From positions 1,488,001-1,552,000 of the forward strand of contig JAQQWL010000002.1 in assembly GCA_038363925.1 (NCBI GenBank): a stretch of DNA of 64,000 nucleotides. Direction: 5' to 3'. The notes under the pieces are model-generated. The model had not been told where the DNA came from. It saw only the letters and a list, made by a program, of their open reading frames with translations, and did no database searches. Shown piece after piece: positions 12,467 to 23,858 of this stretch; position 1 is the stretch's first letter, and each line of letters begins with the position of its first letter. The position numbers and the translations under genes are program-made. This stretch comes from Apiospora phragmitis. Lineage: Eukaryota > Ascomycota > Sordariomycetes > Amphisphaeriales > Apiosporaceae.

Positions 12467-15400
12467 ATGGTGTTCACTCCAGAGTACCATGGCAGCCTTG
12501 TGGCCTTCGAAGGCCCGCAAGATCTGGTCTCGACTCAAATACAACTCCTCCAAGTTCATCGAGAATCCTGGTCATACCACCGCTACAGCATTTTTTGGCT
12601 GGGAGGACGTCGAAAAGTCTCCTGACGCCCGGACGTATATTTTGAAAATACACGATGCATGCAAATCCCGAGCCCACATGGCCCATCGCTTCTTGGAAGA
12701 CTCATCTCCAGAGAACAAGAGATTGGTGTTCATAGATGGCGGAACAGCGGAGGCTCAGCTGCGTTGCATCGAATGGATAAGCCATCATCATACAAATGGC
12801 AACATGGCACGGGCTGAAGCCATGTTCAAGACCCTTGCCCGAAACGTAGTGGCCGGCTTGACGGGAAAAAGTAGCGAAGAGGCAGCATGCGGAGATAACC
12901 ACGGTTCCAGAGATGATCCAGTATCACAGGCTATGAGGGCTGCAGATACCCTGGACTTCCTGACCGCTTCCTTACAGCCGAGTAACGAAATCGATCTCAC
13001 CCTCACAGTACCTCAGATTCGGCCACGGAGTATGAGTGTGCCAGTGCTCCAATTCCCCAAACGACTTTCAAGAAGCCGCCCCTTTCTACGTCTTTGGCCC
13101 CTCGACGGGAGATGCAATGCCCCAAATCATGAACCCACAGAAGGGTCGAATTCCAAAATTGATGAGCCTGCACAAAAGTAAATCTCCGGTTAGACGTTCC
13201 AAATCACGGGACAGGTCGGCCTTCAGGAAACGAGCAGCTAGGTGGGCGAAGTCACCAGAGGCTTCCACGGGAGGTCCGCCTTTATCACCGGGAACAATGT
13301 CGATGGGCAAGTCTAGCCAACATACGAAAGCATCGGGTTCTATGCCAAACAGTCCCTCGGTGGTCTATGGCGAAGCGTACCTGGTTGACGTACGAGCAAC
13401 TTCGAAGGAGTTTGCAGCAAGGTCACTAAGGAGGGGGAAATCATGCGATTCAATTCGTCCCGGTTCGAAGGCATCTTCACGCAACTTTTCACGTTCTTTT
13501 GCAACGAAATCAGTCGAGACACTGGACTGTTACGAGAGTAGGCTGCCGCTGCCGAAGACCTCGGCGCGACAGCGATCACGCTCAAATTCGGGTGCAGAGC
13601 CACTTCAACGGTCCTTCTCCGGCCGCAGCAGAAGCACAAGTCGCAAACCTCCACCGCTTCCATTGGACCTGACGAACATCATAGTAGACAACGGAAAGGT
13701 GGTATTTGCCAATAAATCTACCAGCGCCCTCGTTAATGGCAAGTACGCTGACAAAGCCACGAGTCCGGACAACTGTTACGTTGACCAGGGAACTTGGACT
13801 GGACACCAACACCAGGACCATCGTGTATGTGGCGGGCTCATCACTCCTCGCACTTCTGAGGGCGCCGTAATGGCATCCAAGGCCTTCCCGAAAACTATTC
13901 TACCCATGGTTGAAGATCTTGTGATACACTTTATCGATGAAAAGCCGGTCCCGCTCTTAGATTCAATACTATCCGGATTTCGACGTGGGGTTTACCCTAT
14001 ATCAATGGACCCGAGGCCCTCGAAGTTACCGCCGTAGTCAGTGATCAAGCAGGCTCGGCTCCTAGGGCAGTCTACACCTCCGCTTGAGAGTGACCTCAAT
14101 CGACCGCCTTATCGAGTACAGAGAGACTATGACCCCTTTGCTTCGCATGTTTACTTGCAGGTCAAAGAACCTGAAAAGGCTACAATTCGCCGGATTACCG
14201 AGAACCCTACATCACCAACAAGGATAGATCCACCAACACCGGCCAGGACACCGCCCATTGATGAGACCAAACAAGCACCCAAGACAACGTTTCACGATTT
14301 CCAGTCGTCTGGTTTGAGAACAGCCATCTGTGTACAGAATGCGTTGCGGTCTGTCCTGAAGACTTATTTCACCCCAGACGACGTTGGGTATCAGCAGTTC
14401 ACGTTTCCGCTGCTACCTGGTTCGGGAAGTCTGTGGGAACCACTGTTCGGCAAGCCAGACATCAATGATCCTATCAAGGAAGATAGGCATGTCGACCTTA
14501 TTCTGGCAGTGGGTGCGCAAAAGGGGTGTACCAAAAGACTTCATATCAGTTGTTTGCGGCTCTTTAGACAAGTTGGGTGTGAAACCTACTGGTGTCTCGA
14601 GAAGTGGAAGGCTTGATCTAAGGTATGTGAAGTCATTATTCTCTCGTACTTTGTCCCATAGCTAACGAGAAATTTGGAAAGATACCTCGTGGCAAACGCT
14701 ATGCAAAGCTTTACATCTCAGCCTCTGACAAACCAGACTGAAAACAACCCTTTCGGCAACCCATTACGTCTAGCAACACTCCTTGTCCCTCACCTGGAGA
14801 ATTACATAACAGCACATCCCCAGACGCGGTTCTTGGTATTAGAGTATACCCCTGGGCATCTCTCTACTGTTTTGTGTCTACAGCGTCTCATCGGTGTGGA
14901 TCTATTCAAGATTGCTGCCATACTGAGTCCCGATCCTCCCAAAACACAACGAGGCAATAGCAAATCTGGACCTCCCTCTTCCAGTAAGACTTTTGGATCT
15001 GGCGGCTCTGTCATGTCGAGAACGAGCTCTATCAAGAGCATCGTGGCTTCATCGCCTAATCCAGGCAGCCAGTCTCCTGTGGCGGACTCGTTTAGCAAGG
15101 CCAATTTTGTCCTGACATCTCAGGTCTCCGAGACCGAGATCGCTTTGTTTGTCTCGACCGTGCTGACCGTACTCATGTCCAAATCCTCCTTTTACGTCCC
15201 GGAGAAACCGCCCCCGGTCCTAACCCACAAAGAATCCAAGACGAGTCTCGTGGAGAGGCCACGATCGCCCCCCATGCCCAGTCCGGACTATGTCTCCTTG
15301 ATCAGCCGGATGAGCGCCCAGACGCAGAACTTGCTGGGGACCGACTCGCCCGTCTTGCCGCCTCTATCATCGGCATTTGACACCCAGTCGAAGCTGCAGA

Positions 15401-15663
15401 GCCCAAGGGGAATCCCGGACGAGTTCAGGCCAATGTCTTCCGCGAAATCCATACGGAGCATCAAGAGCCGCAGGTCAGCCATGGTCCAGAAGCTGCTGGG
15501 CCACTCCGTCCAGCCCAGTGTGGACAGCCGTTTCGAGGCCTGGGACGATGACGACGCCGCCTTCTGGGCCGAAGAGCGCAAGTACATGCCGTTCTTCCTC
15601 GACCCATCGGCTCGCAAGAAGACCAGCAGCCGGAAGGCACTCAAATGGCTGGGCCTGGCGTGA
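12467..15663 (+). CDS. fungal 'gastric mucin-like' protein, function unknown, frameshifted in this sequence
   Basis: Large, serine-rich, disordered protein of a family annotated in Sordariomycetes as 'gastric mucin-like'; the name carries no functional meaning. The start at 12467 gives MVFTPEYHGSLVAFEGPQDL. Conserved blocks follow: TYILKIHDACKSRAHMAHRF, DFQEAAPFYVFGP, SVVYGEAYLVDV, ILPMVEDLVIHF, LRTAICVQNALRSVLKTYF and SGRLDLR/YLVANAMQSF. The tail ends AFWAEERKYMPFFLDPSARK...LGLA. One intron lies at 14623-14681 (GTATGT donor, GCTAAC branch point). The reconstructed length is about 1045 aa. Apparent indels: one missing near 12550, one missing near 12600, one extra near 13060, one missing near 14010 paired with one extra near 14078, and one extra near 14524. 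The in-frame TAG at 14035 disappears if the 14010/14078 pair is accepted. No membrane segment or signal peptide is evident. Confidence 0.8.
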
Positions 15664-16815
15664 GAAGGAAACTTCCCACTGTGGCCCCCGCCTGACCCCC
15701 TTCTTCCAAGCTGAAGATACCGCCGCATATTGCCTACTATACTTCTTATCCGTGGCCATCCCTTATTTACACCAGCGCGAAGCCTCTTACGGCAGCATTT
15801 CCAAACTATTTTTCTTCATTACTGCATCACTTATTATTACTTGCCCATTATACCCAGTCGCTCGCTGACAAACATAACGAAGTCACGTCCAATCTATAAA
15901 CGTATTGTCTATTTGCTTACCTATTCATCAACCAAACTACTTCTGGGCAAACGTCAAGTTTGCTTGACGAACACTCACCGCCACTGTCTAAGCCTTTAGG
16001 CCCTCAAACTTGCCTTATTTTACTCTATTTCTTTTTCGTTGCACTTTTTGCACAATTTCGCGTTTATCATTATCATAGAACTCGGGCGACTGGCTTCTCT
16101 CCGGCTGGTATAAGGAACCAGAAAAAATGGACCACTGGCGGCGCACAAAGATCCAGGTGGTGAAGAGGTGTATTATAGATTTCACTTCGCGAAATAGGGG
16201 TCAATGTTTTCTTCCGGAGGGTTTTCTATTCTTGCTTGTACATCTACATCATCTACTGCTTGTTTCTCTTCATTACAAAAGAATAAATTCACTACATCCT
16301 GCTAGCCTAGTTGCAATCTCTTTTACGTGCCAGTGGTTCATGTATGAAACGAAAATGGTGTAGACGATCTCCAATAGCCACCATCCTGCTTCAGTATCCA
16401 GTTTAAGCTGGTATGACAGGCCAAGTTGTGAAGAAACTACATGTACTTACTGAACAGTACCAACTCATACCCACTGCAGTACCGCCCCTGTGAAACCAGT
16501 GGTCCCGCCAAAGCATTTTCCTCGTGCTCAATACCTGTAATCACATGCTGCTGAGAACAGCCGTCAAATCACTGAGGTCAAAATGGAACACAAAGACACT
16601 ATTCGTTTACGGAAGCATCAGGGCTTGCTGTTGGAAAATCAAAACGAGACGTGACGTCGTCGTGCGACGGACTGTTATTCCTTGGTATCTGTTATCGTGC
16701 CATCATGCCCTCATATATGTTCTGACCTGGCATGCCCCTAGTGCAAAACGAAAAAACAAACAAAACGTGAATGAATGAATCACGGCCACCCAACCACCAC
16801 TCCTATGCAGTTTAT
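15664..16815. other. convergent intergenic region
   Basis: About 1.15 kb lies between the ends of two convergent genes (stops at 15663 and 16816). It is AT-rich and pyrimidine-rich, as expected for 3' untranslated regions. I see no further gene. Confidence 0.6.
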
Positions 16816-18370
16816 CTAAACCTTCTTGGCCTCCTCTCCTTTCTTTGCCGACTCGTCCATCAGGCTATCGGCCATGGCATCGGCCGTGGCCTGCTTCAGC
16901 CGCTCGGCGTCGTCCATCTTGATATCCTTCGACTCCGTCTTGCTGTGTTTCGAGGGCATCTTGCTGTGCTTCGAGGGCATCTTGCTGTCCTTGGCCTCCC
17001 TCTCGTCCTCGCTGTCGCCCAGGCTGAAGGGGTCGTGCTCCGTGATCGGGTCGGGCTCGACAGTGGACATGGGCTGCCACTTGCTGGGCTTGTTGCCGCC
17101 GGGGCCGGGCGAGGGAGCGTTGTCCTTCGGGGGCAGCTTGGGCGAGGCGTCGTAGACATCGATGTTCTCATGGCCCTCCTGGAACGACACTTTGCGGCTA
17201 TCCGGTCTCGGCGATCTAGAGTGTGTGGACCGAGGCGGGGGTTGGTATAGATTGGGGTTGCCAGTTCGGCCCTGGGCTATTCATGTTGTCAGTCAGTCGG
17301 TCCTTGCGTCAAGGGAAATTTTTGGCAGTCCCAAATAAGCAAACTTACAGCCATCTTGGTTCAATCGTATGCCTGCGAAGTCGTCACTTAGAACTTGGGG
17401 ATCGGCATCGTAACGGTCGTAGTCGTTACTCCTGCGGCTGCCTTCGCCGCTGCGGCGGTACGGCTGCTGCTGGCGGCGCGAGGGCTGCGACTCGTCTTCT
17501 TCGGAATCGTACTCGCCGTCGATGCGCTTCTTCAGGTTCGTGAACCACGAGTTGACCTTGGTCTGGGTCTCCACGAACCCCTTGCGGAGGTTCTCCCGGA
17601 TCACGGGCAGCTCGTCGTCGATGAAGTTGGGCTCGCGCTCGTACTCCTCGTCGGGCATGGAGGCCCTGCTGGCGTCTGGGTTGCTGCTGCTGCCCGTGCC
17701 CGACGCCGACGCCGCGGTTGCTCGTCCGGTTCTCGTAGGCGCCCACGTTGTCGTAGTGCTCCGCGAGCTGGCGGGCGTAGAGCTCGTCGGCCTCGACCTG
17801 CGACATCTGCGCCTGGGGGCCGGTCGGGCGCGGCGGCTGCGGGGGCGGGACCTCGTGCTCCTCGGCGACGGGGTCGTTCTGGACGGCGTCCGGGTCGCTC
17901 ATGCCCAGCAGCGCGTTGAAGGCCGGGTCGATGCGGCCGCCGCTCGCGATGAGGACGGCCTTGATGACGGAGAGCTCGATGCTGGGGAAGGCTTCCTTGA
18001 GCATGGCCTCGTTCTTCTGCTGTTCCGTCACGGGTCGCGACGGCTTTGTGGGCGGCGGCTCCTCGGCGGAGGCGGACGCGGCAGTTGTGGGCGCGGCGGT
18101 CGTGGCAGCAGCCGAGGTTGCTGAGGTAGTCGTGGTGGGCTGTTGGTGGGTGCCGCTGTCGCTCAGGACGCCGGTCTCCTGGACGTCATCGTCGTCGTCG
18201 GACATCTCGAACGGCTTGACCGTAGTGGGCAGACTCGGAGCCTGGGTCAGGCATGGTCTGCTTGTTCTGTGAGATCGAAGGAGTTGTTAGTTAGTTTATC
18301 TGGCATTGTCACATGGAATGACAAGCGCCGTGGATGATGTAAAACCAACCGTATCAGTCGGAGCTGCCAT
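16816..18370 (-). CDS. CUE5: Cue5-like CUE-domain ubiquitin-binding adaptor, frameshifted in this sequence
   Basis: Homolog of the fungal CUE proteins related to yeast Cue5, which binds ubiquitin and delivers aggregates and proteasomes to autophagy (known family role). Exon 1 (18370-18350) encodes MAAPTDT. An intron at 18267-18349 has an atypical GTTGGT donor, and a second lies at 17277-17348 (GTAAGT). The CUE domain lies at about residues 85-130 in KNEAMLKEAFPSIELS...FNALLGMSDPDA. The conserved blocks MSQVEADELYARQLAEHYDN and FIDDELPVIRENLRKGF follow. Near the C-terminus is SKWQPMSTVEPDP, where WQPM resembles an Atg8-interacting core. The reconstructed length is about 465 aa. Extra bases are inferred in the G3 at 18244-18246 and the C3 at 17699-17701. 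The tail has a SKMPSKH tandem repeat. Its stop faces the stop of the mucin-like gene. Confidence 0.85.
16939..16990 (-). repeat. 21-bp coding tandem repeat in the CUE protein
   Basis: Two near-identical 21-bp units plus a partial third encode repeated SKMPSKH-type heptapeptides in the charged C-terminal tail of the CUE-domain protein. The number of copies is probably variable between strains. Confidence 0.8.
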
Positions 18371-19038
18371 TGTAGCTACCGAAAATGGTGCACTTGTTGG
18401 TAAGGATGGAAGATTAGAAGTTGAAGAATTATTGGGAGAAAAGGAACAGCGAACGGAATATGCTCGTTATCAAGAATCCGACTAATATCAAGAGGGGTTG
18501 CGACAGTTTGTAAGTTGATGAGACAAGTATGCAGCTTGCCACGGGTGCGTATTCATGCTCAATCATGGGGACTAATCAATTGATCGGCTGGCGGGGCGGC
18601 GAGGGGCAGCGTGGCAGTCGTCACCCTGCGCGCCGTAACTGACGACAGCTTGCAGCCACAATGCCAAGGCTTCTAAGGCTTCTAAGGCTTCCAACTCAAC
18701 TAACAGGGACGCCACACTGCTGATGTAGGTACAGGAAGAAGTACATACATGTCAAAGTAGGTAAGTATTTACATCCGTACCTCAATGTGAGTACTCGATA
18801 GAAGATGCCCTGCAATGATGTACCTCATGAAAGCATAGAAGACATTTTATTTCTCCGCATCAATAATTCATCGCCCAAGGACGCAACTCGGTCTGGAGCT
18901 GAAGCCGGAATGAAGGCTATCTCGGATCGGGTCAATAATCCATCATAAGCGCCTCCAGATCGGCGGACGGGACACCGCATCCTACTAAACTCATCTATAC
19001 CACAAACCGAATTAAGTCTGATAACACCGAGGCTTGAA
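18371..19038. promoter_or_regulatory. divergent promoter, CUE5-like / DHX35
   Basis: A 668-bp interval lies between divergent start codons. It contains three copies of a 9-bp unit (aaggcttct type) at 18666-18692. I cannot assign named regulatory sites. Confidence 0.55.
18666..18692. repeat. 9-bp tandem repeat, 3 copies, in divergent promoter
   Basis: Three consecutive aaggcttct-type units, the last with one substitution. They lie in the shared CUE5-like/DHX35 promoter; a regulatory role is untested. Confidence 0.7.
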
Positions 19039-21043
19039 ATGGCCGACTTCGATCTGGGTGCCAGCTTCATCCCGGCCTTGCATAAGCCTTCGGCTCTTCT
19101 GCCCATCGCCAAACACCGCGACAGTTTACTGTATTTGATTGAGACAAATCCCGTCACCATCGTCGTTGGACAGACCGGCTCTGGAAAAACAACACAAATA
19201 CCCCAGTTTCTGGAGCAGGCTGGTTGGTGCGAGGATGGCAAGTTGATCGCCATCACGCAGCCCAGGCGCGTGGCTGCCACCACTGTAGCCATTCGAGTTG
19301 CCGAGGAGTTTGGCTGCGAACTGGGCAAGGAGGTGGGCTACTCGATCAGGTTCGAGGATGTGAGCTCGGCGACAACGCGCATCCGGTTCCTCACCGATGG
19401 CCTCCTGATCCGCGAAGCCCTGGCCGACCCATTACTATCACGTTATTCAGTGATAATGGTCGACGAGGCGCACGAGCGATCCATCAGCACAGACATACTG
19501 CTGGGTCTACTTAAGAAAATCATGAAACGCAGGCCTGAGTTGCGTATTGTTATCAGCAGTGCCACCCTCCAGGCAGAAGAGTTTTTGCGTTTCTTTGACT
19601 CGCACGAGTCGGAGTCGGAAGGGTCATCTTCGGTGGGGAATGAGACCAAGCCGGCGGGGGCCATCATCAGCCTCGAGGGGCGAACGTATCCTATCGACGT
19701 GCTGTATCTGGATTCGCCGGCGGAAGACTACGTGGAAAAAGCAGTGGACACCGTCTTGAATATACACACAGAGGAAGCAGAAGGCGACATATTGGTATTC
19801 CTGACAGGCCGCGAGGAAATCGACAATGCCGTTCAGATGATTTCAGAACGTGCTGCAGACCTCCGGCCCGGCACTCAGTCAACACTAGCACTACCGCTGT
19901 ACGCTGGACTGTCTACCGAGCAGCAGATGTACGTGTTTGAAGAAGCCCCGGAGAACACAAGAAAAATCATCGTCTCGACAAACATTGCCGAGCCTCTGTC
20001 ACTATTGACGGCATCGTCTTCGTAATCGATTCAGGTTTTGTCAAATTAAAAGCCTTTGACCCGACAACGGGCATTGAGAGCCTAACCGCGACACCAGTCT
20101 CAAAGGCCGCCGCTTCGCAGCGTGCTGGGAGAGCTGGACGGACCAAACCTGGAAAGTGCTTTAGACTCTATACCGAAGACGACTACCGCGCTCTCCCGGA
20201 CATGAACGTGCCCGAGATCCAGAGAACAAACTTGGCACCATTCATCTTGCAGCTGAAAGCTCTTGGTATCGACAATGTTGTCCGTTTCAACTACCTCATT
20301 CCTCCCCCAGCAGAGCTTCTGAGCAAAGCCACCGAACTGCTGTTCTCTTTAGGTGCACTAGATGAGTATGCCAAACTGACAAAACCGCTGGGGATGAGGA
20401 TGGCAGAACTAGTCGTCGAACCAATGATGGCGAAAACGCTGCTCACTGCGAGTTCATTCGGTTGTCTCGGTGAGATACTCACAATTGCAGCCATGACCAG
20501 CCTTGGAGGCTCTGTATGGGTTCAGAGAGATGGCGAGAAAAAGCAGCTGGAATCAGCTCGACGTAAATTCGCCGCGGAGGAAGGCGACCATCTCACACTA
20601 CTGAATGTCTACCACACATTTGTCGGCAAGGGCAAAAAGGAGTCCAGATTCTGTCACGAGAACAGCCTGAATTTCAAGGCGATGACCCGGGCGGTGAGTA
20701 TCCGCGCGCAGCTGAAACGATACCTTGAGCGCTTTGGTATACAACTGGATGAGAGCTTGAAGTTGTCTTCGCCTGCCACCAGCGACCAAATCCGCCGATG
20801 CTTGACCACCGGCTATTTTGCCCACGCGGCTAGAATGCAGCCAGATGGCAGTTTCCAGAACGTTGCTGGTGGCACAACTCTCATGCGCACCCAAGCTCAC
20901 TGATGTTCAATCGGAAGGCTGATTGGGTCATCTTCCACGAAGTGATGGAGACGGGCAACAAGACCTACATACGTGACATCACGAAGATCGAGAAAGGCTG
21001 GCTCCTAGAATACTCTGCTGGATTTTACCACCTTAGGCAGTAA
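19039..21043 (+). CDS. DHX35: DEAH-box RNA helicase, DHX35 type, frameshifted in this sequence
   Basis: Intronless DEAH/RHA helicase whose sequence follows human DHX35, a spliceosome-associated helicase (known family). The reconstructed length is about 668 aa. Motifs in order: Walker A GQTGSGKTT at residues 44-52, TQPRRVAA at 73-80, FLTDGLLIREAL near 117-128, DEAH at 142-145, SAT at 173-175, and motif VI QRAGRAGR in the second RecA domain. The ratchet/winged-helix and OB-fold regions follow, ending DITKIEKGWLLEYSAGFYHLRQ. Two bases are missing. One near 19992 turns the motif V region (NIAETSVTIDG expected) into a premature stop. The other near 20881 affects HAHPSSLMFNRKADWV. Both repairs restore highly conserved sequence, so the gene is probably intact in the organism. 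It is divergent from the CUE5-like gene. Confidence 0.9.
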
Positions 21044-23858
21044 ATACTGGCTGGCTGGCTGAGTACCAACCCTCACGATCCCTCTCCCATGATGACAACA
21101 AAAGCGCCTAAGATTAATAAAGAGGCATCCTGGGGCCGTCAGTTTGTACGCAGTTGTGCAACTGGATATTGCTCGGAAAACCCCAGAGATCCTGGCGATG
21201 TACTCAAGGTCTAACATGAAAGGCCCACAAATCAGTAAGGCGAGGTATCCAGCGACGAGGTTTATCTAAATTTGAGCTGTCAACTGAGTTATATATACGC
21301 CCTGCCACTTGCTGTGGTGCCATGGATCCGGCGACGATAGTGAAAGCGCTTCCGGCACAATGCTTTGGCTGTGGCTTGGTGGGCTTGAACGAGTGCTTGT
21401 ACAAGCCATCATCGAGTTCATTAATTCGGTCGTCCTTGATATCAGTACTTGCTATGCAGATGGATACCATCGGAGCCGCTGTCTTCCCCGGAACGAAGAC
21501 GGCCATGGGTGTGCGGTGGTACAAGGCTTCATCGATCAAGCTTTCCACGGTCTGAAAAGGGTTCGATGGCATGTTTTGGGGGCACATCTTAGAGTATCTG
21601 AGATGACCAACTAACGAGTCTTGTCAACGTATTTCCTTAGGTACTGATCAACGAAACCAGTTCCCTGCCTTTGGAGGCTGCAACTGGCGGGGCCAATCAA
21701 GGAACAGATCGACCGCCGACTTTAGCATGCATCACCCTTGATCACCATAAAGCGGTCCGGCGGCCGTAGTCAATCGACGTTGCCAAGCCAGGCTATCTGG
21801 GAAGCCGCAGAGTAATGTCTGCCACTATCTCTGCCACAGTAATGGCGGACTTGAACCTATCTGGAATGCACTATATCTGACACAAGGCGGGCTGCCACCC
21901 TGGAGAACAAGGTATTGCTGAAGACAATTGGCAGCACAAGCTCAGCCGATTCCTGTGTGTACATACCCTACCACATGTGTGATGTCTCATTTCATTTAAT
22001 TATCCGAGAGCGTGTTGTTCTTGTAACAGCTGTTCGCTTAATAGTTTATGTGGTCAGTCAGTCTTCACTTCTCCAACGACAGACAAGGCAACGCGCACAC
22101 ACAGGCCACCAGCAGCAATGGCCGAATGAAGATTTGCCCTACCTATCTATCGCTTCCAAGTTCCGCACTAGAAGGGCAATCGGCTGATTGAGTGAGCCAT
22201 CTACCCTCCTAGACAGATAGGCCGGAGTAGTAGCGTCCAAGCTGGATTGTGTGGCAGTGCTCCTATGTTCCCTATTGACATTTTACCGCAAGTTGGTTGC
22301 CAGCAGGTGGGACCGTTGAACGCCTCTGACCCTTTTTCACTGTGGGCGTGTGTCAATGCCGGGGCGCCCTAGGCCCAACCGACGCCCCCTAACAGAGGGC
22401 GCCCTCATTAAGGGAAATTACTACGACCTCACAACCCTCACAACGGATATGCGTGGAAGTAGAGATGCAGCCAAATCTCTGAGCGCGAATACATCGGATC
22501 TAGCTGGACACTATCTGCTCTTCCCCTGAGCGGAGACGCGGGCGTCGACCAACTAGTGTCCATGGAACACCAGCATTGGCTGCTGGGTTCTGTTCCTGCA
22601 TAACCCATCATCCAATCATTCCCTCCTGACAGCCACTGAAAGGACGGATACTGAAAATAGCTGCACTCTTGGCACGCTCTAATTGTCCATGGATCTGGAT
22701 CTTGTGTATCCTATCCATCCTGAGCTCGCATAGAGCCTTGAATCGACAGATAGTAAACTCGCAATACATCGGTTCTCTATCTAACGGCCTGATTCCTGCC
22801 AAGATATTACCACGTGTGTACCGCATTTAATGTATCGCACAATAAGAATCTGGCAGGGCTAGCAGGACAGGCAATACATAATCTCGCGGGAATTCCAAAC
22901 CGTCCATGGAAAAACAATACAACCAAGGACAGGGGGCCACTCAGGTTAAACATACCCACTGAGGAGTCTCCGCACCCCTTTGCAGCAAGCCGTTGCAGGG
23001 GAAGACGAATTTGTCGAATGAGAGGTCATTTCCAAGGTCATCGGAAATGAAATGCAGGTACCAGGTACCTACGCTAGGCCTTGGATCCAGTGGACCGACA
23101 GCCCACAAACCCGCCCAAGTCGCCAGTCTTTCCATGCTGCCATTGGAGAGTCCACCGCTGCTGTCCAGCAAGCAGCAGCAGGCCCAGCACACACCAGGTA
23201 TCAGCAGTCGAACAGTCTGGTTTGGCGGTCGCTACGGTACGGTACACCGGGTACAGTAATATGCAGAGCCAGGAGGAGGGATCCACAACACGAACAATCT
23301 CGCTCAGGTAGTTCTAGTCGTGCTGACAGGCCGCTTCGGTTTTCTCGTTCTCGAGTTTCCCTATCTCAGGATCTCTTCTTCAACCTCACCTCACACCTAC
23401 CTAATTCTGCGGGCTCCTTTGACAATAATCGGTCTATCGGCCATTTGCCTGCCAGCGGGCGTTCGTCCATCCATTCACTCATTCATTAGAAGTCAACTTC
23501 TAGCCATTCTTTTAGCCCACCCCCCGGAAATATAGTCACTCTTTGACGACACCGCTGCCGCTCCTATCATCGTCCTCTTCGTCCGGTTTCCATAGGTGCT
23601 TGCATTTGACACAACAGAAAACTCCCGTAACAAGCCGCTTTCGTTCCGACCGCATTCGTTCCCTAATCGCAATCACGAACGTCACGACAATTCTCTGGAT
23701 TGACATGAGTAATAGTAGTTGCTCTCATCAACACCAGAACTTAATTCCTCGGCTTATACCAGCAACAACAATTCTTTAATATACTGCCGACAACTCACAG
23801 TCAACGTACGGTAGATTGAGTGGACGGATCGAAGTGAGAAAGCTGGGTAGTTGGAATC
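21044..23858. other. gene-poor stretch and probable long leader
   Basis: About 2.8 kb without a supported gene. A 127-codon minus-strand frame at 21204-21587 is not similar to anything I know and I give it little weight. The last 550 bases (from about 23,310) are rich in CT tracts and look like promoter and 5' leader of the membrane-protein gene at 23859. Confidence 0.55.

Noticed and set aside
17395..18124. Plus-strand frames opposite the CUE-domain gene
   Set aside because: Low-complexity Arg/Ala/Val-rich translations that mirror the GC-rich minus-strand gene.
21204..21587. 127-codon minus-strand frame downstream of DHX35
   Set aside because: It reads plausibly in places but has no known family and no start context or intron evidence. 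Not enough to call.
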